From contig NC_069091.1 in assembly GCF_947172395.1 (NCBI RefSeq), forward strand, positions 558,001 to 622,000: a stretch of 64,000 nt of DNA, given 5' to 3'. The notes beneath the pieces were generated by a model. That model was not told the DNA's origin, searched no databases, and saw only the letters and a program-made list of their open reading frames with translations. The stretch comes from Bicyclus anynana. Taxonomy: Eukaryota > Arthropoda > Insecta > Lepidoptera > Nymphalidae. Below are positions 46,320 through 57,386 of the stretch, in pieces (positions within the stretch are counted from its first letter, which is position 1; every line of letters starts with the position of its first letter). A program made the translations under genes and the position numbers.

Positions 46320-49300
46320 ATGAAATTAGCTATACCTGAAATATCTTGGCATAATAGAGATCCAGTTCTTAGTGTAGACTTTCAGCCAAAATCGGAACAG
46401 AATGATCCGCTTCGACTTGCTACTGGAGGCACCGATTCCCACGTATTAGTAAGTGGTACTATAATGTTTATGTACATCATGTTTGAACTTAAAAAGATCA
46501 TTAACAGATGTATGTGATGACACGACCTTCAGCACTTCTTCGGCAGGTTTACACCAGAATTTTTCTAACACAAGATGTTTACAAAAAAATTAAAAAAAAA
46601 TCCTACAACTTCTCTTTTGGCCTCACCGAACACGATAAACTACACAGTTGACCACTAGCGACTAGTCCAACGAGTCAGTTAATAATAATACAACAATAAG
46701 ACATTGAAAAAATTTCTAAAGTCTTGTATTTAGTCTCCATTTGCAAAATTACTAGAATTAAATATTTTTTAGATTGTCAACGTTTTCTTTTCTTTTGTGA
46801 CAAACTTTTTCTCTAAATTTATAGATATGGTACATTACAACCAAAGACTCAGGTTCAGTAAACTTGGAGATGGCAGCAGATCTCACAAAGCACCAGAAAG
46901 CAGTAAATGTTGTGAGGTGGTCACCAGATGGCCAGTACTTGGCATCAGGAGATGATGAGTCCATCATATTTGTATGGAAACAGAAGACTGAAGAAGCTCC
47001 ACCAGTTTTGGAAGGTGAAGAGCAGTATCGTGAGACTTGGGTTATACATAAGGTCAGTTTTTTAAATCTATTTATACCTACGTACTTTTTTCTATTGTTA
47101 TTGGACAAAATAAGCGTAATAATTTTGTAGAACACATACATTCTAATGTATTCAGCCATTTCTGGCATACAACAGTTTATATTACAAATACTATTAACAA
47201 TATATAAAAAAAAAATGAATTCAATAGCAGATGATTAATCAAAAAATAAAAATTAGAACAAGTAAAACATTACAATCTGTGCAGGTACGAGTACTTATGT
47301 CAAATAATAATAATATAATAATAATCTTTACAATGTCATAGGATAAACATAATTAATAAATACAAACAAAAAAAAAATTGAAATATTAAAAATGTCACAA
47401 TACATAGTTTTTTATTTGCTTTTATAATTAAAAAAATCTCTAGTTGAATATAATCCATAATTAATGAGCCACTTTCTAAGTGCGGGTTTAAATTTTTTAT
47501 AGGGCAATAATTTTATGTTTTCGGGCAACGAATCAAATATTTTAATACCCATACAATGGCAACTTTTTAGGTATGTTGCAGTTCTGGGAAATCTGCCCAA
47601 GACTAATTTTTGGGGATGTCTTAAGTTTCTATTGCTTTGGTCCTGTGCCTTCACAAACAGATTCATATTAGATTTAACAAAAAGCGCTAATTGAAGTAAA
47701 TATTATATCAAAATTAGAAATCTAATAATTCATATAATGTATAATGTGGACTATCAATATATTATGGAAGTAGTATTGGAAAACTACAGAATGTACCAGG
47801 GTGTATTAAAAATATAAAATGATGTGTAACAGATCCTGCGCGGGCACATGGAAGATATCCTAGACCTCAGCTGGAGTCCCTCATCCACCCAGCTAGCGTC
47901 AGGTTCTGTGGACAACAAGCTGCTGCTGTGGGATGTAGCTCGCGCCCGCCACATTGCACTGCTCACTGACCACAAGGGCTTTGTGCAGGGGGTCACTTGG
48001 GACCCTAAGGGTCAGCTGATCGCCACAGCCAGCACTGACAGGTTGCAATTCTCTATTAATGAATACACTCTAAATACATACAATTCTTTTTAATTATGTA
48101 GCCCACTTGATGTTAAATTGATTGTTTTTTTATTTATCATAATAATATACACTCACAGAATATTATTACTTTAATAAGCCACACATCTGCCTATTATTTT
48201 ACTAGCAACCTTTTCTTTAGACTTGAATGCAGCTACTGTTTGGCAGCATAAATAAGAACTTCTCTTAAACAAGCTGTGTTAAAAGAGTTATGCTATACAA
48301 GACATACATATTCCAGAGTGTTCCGCACGTTCGACGTGTCAACAAAGAAGGTGGTGTCGCGCAGCAGCAAGGCGGTGCTGCCGCTGCCGCCGGCGCACGC
48401 TCTGCACGGCGCGCGCGTGCGGCTCTACCACGACGACACGCTGCAGACCTACTACCGCCGCCTGCACTTCAGCCCCGACGGCCTGCTCGTCGCTGGTATA
48501 CTCCACTTAATAATAATAATAATTATAATTGCCATTAAAAAAAGATATGGCAAATATAAACCTACATACCAGAGAACTTTCTTATTTGCATTGACTTTTA
48601 ACATGGTGGACTTATTGGCTTACCATACCCTCTCATTAGAGAGACTCGAGTTCAGCAGTGAGCCAAATATGGGTTGATGATGATGATAATGATGGCAATA
48701 TTCTTTTTGAAGTGGAACTTCCATAAGCACACTTGATTTGATGATTAAGTTGGTGAATACATAACTAAAATTGTAATTGGACGATGCATACCTACTGTTA
48801 ACTAAACTTAACTTAACAAGCAAAGTGAAAGAGTGTTTGTTATTTTAAAACTAACAGAACATTGAAACAATACCTTTTTTGACACTCAAGAACTTATTGC
48901 AGTAATGCCTGAAGTTTATAGATGACTTTGCTATTTTTGAAAAAAGTGGTCTAAAGCACACTTTATTGTTTTGAATTGTTTTAACACAACCTGTGTTGTT
49001 TCAGTGCCAGCAGGCAGCATCGAGGCAGAGGCAGGCAAGCCGGAGCTGAAGCCCATCAACGCTGTCTACATCTACACCAGACACTCGCTCAAAGTGTATG
49101 TAGCATTTCATTAAACTTTAGTAGCCCTAAGAAATGCATTACAACATATCTCGAGTTGAGACACTGACAAAAATCTACTAGGGACGCAACCATCTATTGG
49201 TCGACAAAATGTCATTTTACCTCACGTAGCGCGCATCTTAAGTGACTGATGGCCAATGATGATAATAATAGTTGAATGGTACTCTTCCAGTCCAGCGTGC

Positions 49301-52300
49301 GTACTGCCGTGCGGCGCGCCCGCGCTTGTGGTGCGCTGGTCGCCGTGCCGGTACGCGGTTCGTCGTAACGGCCCGCCGGCCGCCTTCCCTGTGCCGCACC
49401 GCATGGTGCTGGCGGTCGGCACCAAGCGCTCGCTGCTGGTGTACGACACGCAGCAGCGGACGCCCCTCGCTCTCGTCACCAACATGCACTACACGAGGTG
49501 AGTGCCGCCTCCTTCCCTGTGCCGCACCGCATGGTGCTGGCGGTCGGCACCAAGCGCTCGCTGCTGGTGTACGACACGCAGCAGCGGACGCCCCTCGCTC
49601 TCGTCACCAACATGCACTACACGAGGTGAGTGCCGCCTCCTTCCCTGTGCCGCACCGCATGGTGCTGGCGGTCGGCACCAAGCGCTCGCTGCTGGTGTAC
49701 GACATGCAGCAGCGGACGCCCCTCGCTCTCGTCACCAACATGCACTACACGAGGTGAGTGCCGCCTCCTTCCCTGTGCCGCACCGCATGGTGCTGGCGGT
49801 CGGCACCAAGCGCTCGCTGCTGGTGTACGACACGCAGCAGCGGACGCCCCTCGCTCTCGTCACCAACATGCACTACACGAGGTGAGTGCCGCCTCCTTCC
49901 CTGTGCCGCACCGCATGGTGCTGGCGGTCGGCACCAAGCGCTCGCTGCTGGTGTACGACACGCAGCAGCGGACGCCCCTTGCTCTCGTCACCAACATGCA
50001 CTACACGAGGTGAGTGCCGCCTCCTTCCCTGTGCCGCACCGCATGGTGCTGGCGGTCGGCACCAAGCGCTCGCTGCTGGTGTACGACACGCAGCAGCGGA
50101 CGCCCCTCGCTCTCGTCACCAACATGCACTACACGAGGTGAGTGCCGCCTCCTTCCCTGTGCCGCACCGCATGGTGCTGGCGGTCGGCACCAAGCGCTCG
50201 CTGCTGGTGTACGACACGCAGCAGCGGACGCCCCTCGCTCTCGTCACCAACATGCACTACACGAGGTGAGTGCCGCCTCCTTCCCTGTGCCGCACCGCAT
50301 GGTGCTGGCGGTCGGCACCAAGCGCTCGCTGCTGGTGTACGACACGCAGCAGCGGACGCCCCTCGCTCTCGTCACCAACATGCACTACACGAGGTGAGTG
50401 CCGCCTCCTTCCCTGTGCCGCACCGCATGGTGCTGGCGGTCGGCACCAAGCGCTCGCTGCTGGTGTACGACACGCAGCAGCGGACGCCCCTCGCTCTCGT
50501 CACCAACATGCACTACACGAGGTGAGTGCCGCCTCCTTCCCTGTGCCGCACCGCATGGTGCTGGCGGTCGGCACCAAGCGCTCGCTGCTGGTGTACGACA
50601 CGCAGCAGCGGACGCCCCTCGCTCTCGTCACCAACATGCACTACACGAGGTGAGTGCCGCCTCCTTCCCTGTGCCGCACCGCATGGTGCTGGCGGTCGGC
50701 ACCAAGCGCTCGCTGCTGGTGTACGACACGCAGCAGCGGACGCCCCTCGCTCTCGTCACCAACATGCACTACACGAGGTGAGTGCCGCCTCCTTCCCTGT
50801 GCCGCACCGCATGGTGCTGGCGGTCGGCACCAAGCGCTCGCTGCTGGTGTACGACACGCAGCAGCGGACGCCCCTCGCTCTCGTCACCAACATGCACTAC
50901 ACGAGGTGAGTGCCGCCTCCTTCCCTGTGCCGCACCGCATGGTGCTGGCGGTCGGCACCAAGCGCTCGCTGCTGGTGTACGACACGCAGCAGCGGACGCC
51001 CCTCGCTCTCGTCACCAACATGCACTACACGAGGTGAGTGCCGCCTCCTTCCCTGTGCCGCACCGCATGGTGCTGGCGGTCGGCACCAAGCGCTCGCTGC
51101 TGGTGTACGACACGCAGCAGCGGACGCCCCTCGCTCTCGTCACCAACATGCACTACACGAGGTGAGTGCCGCCTCCTTCCCTGTGCCGCACCGCATGGTG
51201 CTGGCGGTCGGCACCAAGCGCTCGCTGCTGGTGTGCGACACGCAGCAGCGGACGCCCCCTCGCTCTCGTCACCAACATGCACTACACGAGGTGAGTGCCG
51301 CCGCTTTTCTTGTATGTATAAAGGTAATTTCCACGGTTTGGACACTTTACCACAATTAATTTTCAACTGACTGAAAATAAGGAGAAGGTTCTTAATTCGT
51401 CTATTTTTTTTTAATGACCCATTGAAGGACACAGGCCTATTTCTCATATTTTGGGGGGAAATTAGGTTTTAGATTCAACACGCTGCTCTAATGCGAATCG
51501 GGGGTCATAATGTTTTATGTATGTTTTAAAAAATATAAATTGCCGCGTTTGAAACCATCTCATAGCTTTAATTTTATGTGTGCGATGTTAATAATACTAT
51601 AATAAAGAGGTAAAGAGTAAAATAAATAATCTCTTTCCAGGCTCACAGACCTGACCTGGTCTCCAGACGGACTGATCCTCGTAGCTTCCAGCACGGACGG
51701 CTTCTGCTCTGTGGTGTCCTTCGCTGATGGAGAACTTGGAGAAGTCCTTACTGATGAAGTTGCTGAACCTTGTCCAGGTATAGCTTTATTTATAGTATAA
51801 ACCTAACCTCTAGCGTATACATATGCATATGTGTGTCACAGGGAAATAAAAAAAGCACTAACGGAATGATTAACGCACGAGAAAGTGTAATCTGCGAACA
51901 TCTTCATGGATGGGAAAGCTATCTAATTTTTTTATTAATGCAAATTTGCCAAGTTTATAAACTAAAACTAAACCAAAAAGCATGTACCTCCAAACTTTAT
52001 CTCAGCTGACTTAATGAACTTTTTAATAAAATTATGAGATAATATCATCTTTCTAAAAAGACATAACTTTTACAGAACCTACGGTAACCGCAGAGGATCA
52101 ACCAATCGACAAAGAAACTACAGACGACGCTAAAGAAACCAAAACCAAAACAGAGTCTAAACAAACTGCTCGGAACATATCTAAAATAGATTCTTTCATC
52201 AAATTCAAAACGCCCAGTAGCGCTAAGTCGCCCAAGAAAGCAAAAATCGAAAACACAGAACAGAAGACGCCTGTGAAATATGATGTTTTGGTTGAAACAG

Positions 52301-52893
52301 CTATGCCGTCTTGGTCAGACAATTCAAGTAATGATATCATTAAGCCAAAGGAAACTGTACCGATGGACATTGACAAGGATGAAATCATGGTCATAGAAGA
52401 CAGCGAAGACATAAAACTCGTTTACGATGATTCTGTAACACAATCAAATACACAATCGCCGAAAGAAACTAAAAAGGACAATATTTCACCTGAAGAAAGT
52501 AAATCAGATATTGAAAGTAAAACTAAAACAAATGAAAGTTCACTAAAAGAAAATAAAGTAGAAGATTTAAAGTCTATTTCAAAAGAAAATAAAAGTGATA
52601 ATGATTCAAAAGAAATCAAAGGCAAACCAAATTCAAAAGACTTAAAAAGTGAAGATGAATTAAAAGTCACAAAAAAGATAGATAAAAAAGAAAGTAATGA
52701 CTCCCCTAAAAGAAAATTGTCTCCGCAACAGTGTGTGACGCCAAGCTCAAAGCAATCTGAAAGCAATTTCCTAAAACAAGCTAAAGTGACGGATATGAAA
52801 ACTGTAACGGTTCAGTCCGCGCCCAGCCCTAAAGCACCGAGACGAGTCAGTTTTGTGACCTTATCGAGTCCTAAAAACAGTAAGAAAAAATGA
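46320..52893 (+). CDS. CHAF1B: Chromatin assembly factor 1 p60 subunit (CHAF1B)
   Basis: Eight coding exons: 46320-46448, 46825-47052, 47833-48041, 48317-48495, 49005-49095, 49291-49497, 51641-51777 and 52076-52893. All junctions keep phase and give 665 residues. CAF-1 p60 (Drosophila Caf1-105) loads H3-H4 on replicated DNA with PCNA and ASF1. The WD40 propeller fills about residues 1-390: MKLAIPEISWHNRDPV start, HQKAVNVVRWSPDG, LRGHMEDILDLSWSPSSTQL, FVQGVTWDPKGQLIATASTD, YHDDTLQTYYRRLHFSPDG, YDTQQRTPLALVTNMHY and LTDLTWSPDGLILVASSTDG. The tail is Lys/Ser/Asp-rich; KAPRRVSFVTLSSPKN (646-661) resembles the ASF1-binding B-domain-like motif. AATAAA is at 52925-52930. The 3' part of exon 6 with its donor is repeated 15 times, and exons 7-8 are repeated downstream. 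The first donor (after 49497) was chosen because any later one meets TGA at 49499. Confidence 0.93.
47405..47690 (-). mobile_element. LINE (Jockey/CR1-like) tail in CHAF1B intron 2
   Basis: The minus strand reads GIKIFDSLPENIKLLPYKKF and KPALRKWLINYGLYSTRDFF, the typical end of Jockey/CR1-type LINE polyproteins, then stops. It is antisense to the host gene and 5'-truncated. Confidence 0.75.
48590..48695 (+). mobile_element. SINE tail fragment in CHAF1B intron 4
   Basis: Contains ACCATACCCTCTCATTAGAG, AGACTCGAGTTCAGCAGTGA, GCCAAATATGGGTTGATGAT and a GATGATGATAATGATGG tail; matches the 3' half of the SINE at 32690-32995. Confidence 0.65.
49383..51297 (+). repeat. 15-copy 128-bp array of an exon end plus splice donor
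   Basis: Each unit holds the last 115 bases of CHAF1B exon 6 plus the first 13 bases of the following intron, including the strong donor ACGAG|GTGAGT. Donor borders fall after 49497, 49625, 49753 and so on every 128 bases to 51161, then after 51290. Differences are few: C>T in unit 3 (Thr to Met codon), C>T in unit 5, and in unit 15 an A>G plus one inserted C. Units are GC-rich while flanking introns are AT-rich. Since 128 is not a multiple of three, each unit shifts frame, which produces a ladder of overlapping open frames spanning three units; these are not separate genes. Confidence 0.97.
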
Positions 52894-53401
52894 CTGCTTA
52901 TGAATATAGTTGTATGTATATTTTAATAAAACAATAATAAAAACAATTATTTAATAAATACTTAACCCATTTTTTATTTATTTTTATACATAAATAAAAA
53001 ATACTTATTACTAGGATATGCATAGTACGCGGCCTGTAAGTTTAACCATACCACAGAAAACATATGTACAAGTACAGAAGATTCACTCTGCAACGTCATT
53101 AACCTCTTGACTCCTAAATGGACGACCGGTCGCCCATCGTATCCGTTACGTGACATGTAAAAAAATATAAAGTAAACTAAGGGCAATAGGCGAGCACAGT
53201 ATCATGCTCCGCGCGATAGAGGAATATAAAGATTTTTTAAATGGCTCACAACGGTAGATTAAAATCGCATTCCCTGACTGTTGGCTTTTTCAACGCAGTC
53301 GGGCTTTTCGATAAAATACTCGCGGGCAGCGAATGGTTAAAAATAAATAGCGACTCTCGCTACGACATAATACGGCGCAATTCAGTTCGAACAATATTAT
53401 T
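51425..53401 (+). repeat. Tandem duplication, first copy (1,977 bp)
   Basis: Starts at AAGGACACAGGCCTATTTCT and ends at CGAACAATATTATT. It includes part of CHAF1B intron 6, exons 7 and 8, the poly(A) region, and about 450 bp of downstream DNA. The start lies in a diverged mobile-element tail (ACACGCTGCTCTAATGCGAA). I found no base differing from the second copy by eye. Confidence 0.95.
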
Positions 53402-55378
53402 AAGGACACAGGCCTATTTCTCATATTTTGGGGGGAAATTAGGTTTTAGATTCAACACGCTGCTCTAATGCGAATCGGGGGTCATAATGTTTTATGTATG
53501 TTTTAAAAAATATAAATTGCCGCGTTTGAAACCATCTCATAGCTTTAATTTTATGTGTGCGATGTTAATAATACTATAATAAAGAGGTAAAGAGTAAAAT
53601 AAATAATCTCTTTCCAGGCTCACAGACCTGACCTGGTCTCCAGACGGACTGATCCTCGTAGCTTCCAGCACGGACGGCTTCTGCTCTGTGGTGTCCTTCG
53701 CTGATGGAGAACTTGGAGAAGTCCTTACTGATGAAGTTGCTGAACCTTGTCCAGGTATAGCTTTATTTATAGTATAAACCTAACCTCTAGCGTATACATA
53801 TGCATATGTGTGTCACAGGGAAATAAAAAAAGCACTAACGGAATGATTAACGCACGAGAAAGTGTAATCTGCGAACATCTTCATGGATGGGAAAGCTATC
53901 TAATTTTTTTATTAATGCAAATTTGCCAAGTTTATAAACTAAAACTAAACCAAAAAGCATGTACCTCCAAACTTTATCTCAGCTGACTTAATGAACTTTT
54001 TAATAAAATTATGAGATAATATCATCTTTCTAAAAAGACATAACTTTTACAGAACCTACGGTAACCGCAGAGGATCAACCAATCGACAAAGAAACTACAG
54101 ACGACGCTAAAGAAACCAAAACCAAAACAGAGTCTAAACAAACTGCTCGGAACATATCTAAAATAGATTCTTTCATCAAATTCAAAACGCCCAGTAGCGC
54201 TAAGTCGCCCAAGAAAGCAAAAATCGAAAACACAGAACAGAAGACGCCTGTGAAATATGATGTTTTGGTTGAAACAGCTATGCCGTCTTGGTCAGACAAT
54301 TCAAGTAATGATATCATTAAGCCAAAGGAAACTGTACCGATGGACATTGACAAGGATGAAATCATGGTCATAGAAGACAGCGAAGACATAAAACTCGTTT
54401 ACGATGATTCTGTAACACAATCAAATACACAATCGCCGAAAGAAACTAAAAAGGACAATATTTCACCTGAAGAAAGTAAATCAGATATTGAAAGTAAAAC
54501 TAAAACAAATGAAAGTTCACTAAAAGAAAATAAAGTAGAAGATTTAAAGTCTATTTCAAAAGAAAATAAAAGTGATAATGATTCAAAAGAAATCAAAGGC
54601 AAACCAAATTCAAAAGACTTAAAAAGTGAAGATGAATTAAAAGTCACAAAAAAGATAGATAAAAAAGAAAGTAATGACTCCCCTAAAAGAAAATTGTCTC
54701 CGCAACAGTGTGTGACGCCAAGCTCAAAGCAATCTGAAAGCAATTTCCTAAAACAAGCTAAAGTGACGGATATGAAAACTGTAACGGTTCAGTCCGCGCC
54801 CAGCCCTAAAGCACCGAGACGAGTCAGTTTTGTGACCTTATCGAGTCCTAAAAACAGTAAGAAAAAATGACTGCTTATGAATATAGTTGTATGTATATTT
54901 TAATAAAACAATAATAAAAACAATTATTTAATAAATACTTAACCCATTTTTTATTTATTTTTATACATAAATAAAAAATACTTATTACTAGGATATGCAT
55001 AGTACGCGGCCTGTAAGTTTAACCATACCACAGAAAACATATGTACAAGTACAGAAGATTCACTCTGCAACGTCATTAACCTCTTGACTCCTAAATGGAC
55101 GACCGGTCGCCCATCGTATCCGTTACGTGACATGTAAAAAAATATAAAGTAAACTAAGGGCAATAGGCGAGCACAGTATCATGCTCCGCGCGATAGAGGA
55201 ATATAAAGATTTTTTAAATGGCTCACAACGGTAGATTAAAATCGCATTCCCTGACTGTTGGCTTTTTCAACGCAGTCGGGCTTTTCGATAAAATACTCGC
55301 GGGCAGCGAATGGTTAAAAATAAATAGCGACTCTCGCTACGACATAATACGGCGCAATTCAGTTCGAACAATATTATT
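53402..55378 (+). repeat. Tandem duplication, second copy (1,977 bp)
   Basis: Head-to-tail copy of 51425-53401. It ends at CGAACAATATTATT before AGCAAGCCG, which is the true downstream flank. Breakpoint similarity between the two ends is at most one base, which fits end joining better than recombination between repeats, if the duplication is real. Confidence 0.95.
53618..54870 (+). pseudogene. CHAF1B: Extra copy of CHAF1B exons 7 and 8
   Basis: Duplicate exons at 53618-53754 and 54053-54870 are identical to the first copies and have intact acceptor, donor, stop codon and poly(A) signals. They follow the first copy's poly(A) region and have no start or promoter of their own. They could serve as an alternative 3' end by splicing from exon 6, but would encode the same protein. 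I treat them as a partial duplicate. Confidence 0.75.
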
Positions 55379-55569
55379 AGCAAGCCGTTTTATTTACCTA
55401 CAGTTCTTATCTTTATTACATCTACTTAAACAACGTTAGGGTTGTCTTCAATAAAAAAATACTTACTACTAGATTTAACGCGCGGCGATGTTCGCGTACC
55501 TTGTTGATAAAATAAAAAAGTAGTGTGTGCGTCATTGATTGGACTAAAAATACATTAACACATACACTT
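55379..55569. other. CHAF1B downstream DNA
   Basis: AT-rich sequence after the duplication with no recognised feature. Confidence 0.3.
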
Positions 55570-56400
55570 TTTGGAGTTTACTCCTTAAGAATCGATTTTT
55601 TATATATAAGGCGCCCGGTATGAGAAAAATCCGAGGGGTAAAACCAACTGAACTAACGAAAAAGTGTCACGTTTTTGGTGCGCACCTTTAGTGCGCAACT
55701 TTCTAATTTAGCTGTGAGTGTATTGAGACGTACATAGGGTATGCTGTATAGGCGACTATACCTATATACTATATGTTATTGGGCTTGTTTGTTTAATGAT
55801 TATATCATTGTAAGAGTAAAATATATAATGTGAAGTATATTATAAAGTCTATTAGTTATTTTACAATTCTATACATTTAGTCTTCTTTAACATAAGTATT
55901 ACTAAAGCCCTACTCGATGTGCACTGTTTACCAACAAAAAAAAGTGTGTATGTTAAAAAAAACAAAAAGTTAGCTCGAAGCACGTCTCAATACTCGCGCC
56001 TTATAAGTGAAAGGTGCGCAACCGCCTACAGCGTGCACATGGGTGCGATGTGCAAGTTGTTGGCGGCACAGCGCACGGTGAAAGGTGCGCAGAATAGGTT
56101 GCGCACAAAAAACGTAACGCATGTCATTTCATAACTTATTGGAGTTTACTCCTTAACAATTGATTTTTCATTTATACCCCTCGGTACGTTTTTTGTGCGC
56201 AACCTATTCTGCGCACCTTTCACCGTACGTAGCCGCCATAGCGTGCACATGCCTAGCGCGTCCGCACGCACGTGCACGCTGTTGGCGGGCGCGCACGCAG
56301 CGCTGCACCTCGGTTGCGCACCTTTCACTTTTCAGGCGTTTCTATTGAAAAGAGTAAACTCCATTCGTGCGACGGAGCTGGCACACTTTTTTTATATTTT
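55570..56400. mobile_element. GTGCGCA-rich inverted-repeat elements, nested copies
   Basis: Two or more copies of the family at 41922-42165. One boundary phrase, TTTTTGGAGTTTACTCCTTA, lies near 55569 and again at about 56139; AGAGTAAACTCCATTCGTGC closes the block near 56351-56370. GAAAGGTGCGCAGAATAGGT (56080-56099) and its exact complement ACCTATTCTGCGCACCTTTC (56202-56221) form a large palindrome. Many GTGCGCA and GCGTGCACATG words give potential for strong secondary structure. No transposase was seen. Confidence 0.65.
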
Positions 56401-56882
56401 CAGCCACATTACGTAATGTAAAAAAAAAAAATATTTTGCAGTGTTTGACCTAGATACTCTTAACAAACTTATATTAATGGGTATATTACCATAGATTTAC
56501 GAGTCCGTACAAGATATATTACTAACTTTATAAACGTAAATCGGTTGGGAGGTAGCTAGGTACCAACTATACCTTAATAATAATAAAATTTATATAGTTA
56601 CGTTCTACTACGTAGAACATTAATAACATACATAACATAAACAAGTAGTAATTATTCGGTAGATATTATTTAAGTTATAATATTTTTATTCATTACCTTC
56701 CTACATCTATTGGAAGTTTGAAAAACGTGTGTGTCCGATCCTTATTATTATTTAGCCAAATGCACAACAATATGTTTTTCCCATTATTTTTTTTTGTTAA
56801 TAATAATATAACGAACGACGAACGATAACGAACAGGCGAGGCACGTGTGCAAAAGTCCGATCCGAGCGACGCATTCGCCTGT
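56401..56882. other. Intergenic DNA, nothing firm
   Basis: AT-rich sequence; a short palindrome TTCTACTACGTAGAA lies near 56604. No gene recognised. Confidence 0.3.
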
Positions 56883-57386
56883 TTAGGGCTTGTACACAAA
56901 ACTGCGATACGACATCGAATCGTAAAAATCTACGAGCTCGCACAACGCATCGCAAGAACTGGCGAATTGATTCGCAACGCGCATTCCTGCGATGTTTCGT
57001 CACACTTGTTGACGCCATTTTAATACGGTCTGGGACAGCGTGTGGACAAGACATATGTCAAAAAATGACAGACTACGACGTTGATTTTTTAATATTGAGG
57101 AGCGCCCTGTTCTTTGGGATTTGGCATGGTTCCCAGCGGGATTCATAATAGTAATAAAAGGATAAACCCAAAATCTTCTTTGTTTCTTTTTCCTTTTTAC
57201 GATCCATGTCATGACCTAGTTTTTAATTCAAAATACGTTTAGTACGGTTGTCGATCGTAGAAGGAATGGTCACCCTGGGAGACCATTCCTTCCATTCACG
57301 AAATCGCGTAGCAGCAATTCGTGTCGTAATTTTCTGCGTTGCGAATTCGCGTCGCGTCGCATCGCAGTTTTGTGTACAAACCCTAA
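56883..57386 (-). mobile_element. PIF/Harbinger-derived element with protein remnant
   Basis: Bounded by TTAGGGCTTGTACACAAAAC and TTTTGTGTACAAACCCTAA, inverted repeats of at least 26 bp with one mismatch in the first ten bases. The outermost TTA/TAA bases are compatible with the three-base target of PIF/Harbinger elements. On the minus strand near 57180-57130 the frame reads KKKQRRFWVYPF, similar to the RRFWVHP start of Harbinger (HARBI1-type) proteins. The coding part is only a remnant, so the copy is non-autonomous. Confidence 0.6.

Noticed and set aside
49502..51370. Ladder of overlapping 127-residue ORFs starting MPPPSLC or VPPPSLC
   Set aside because: They arise because three 128-bp units equal 128 codons; they read the exon-6 repeat out of frame and resemble no protein.
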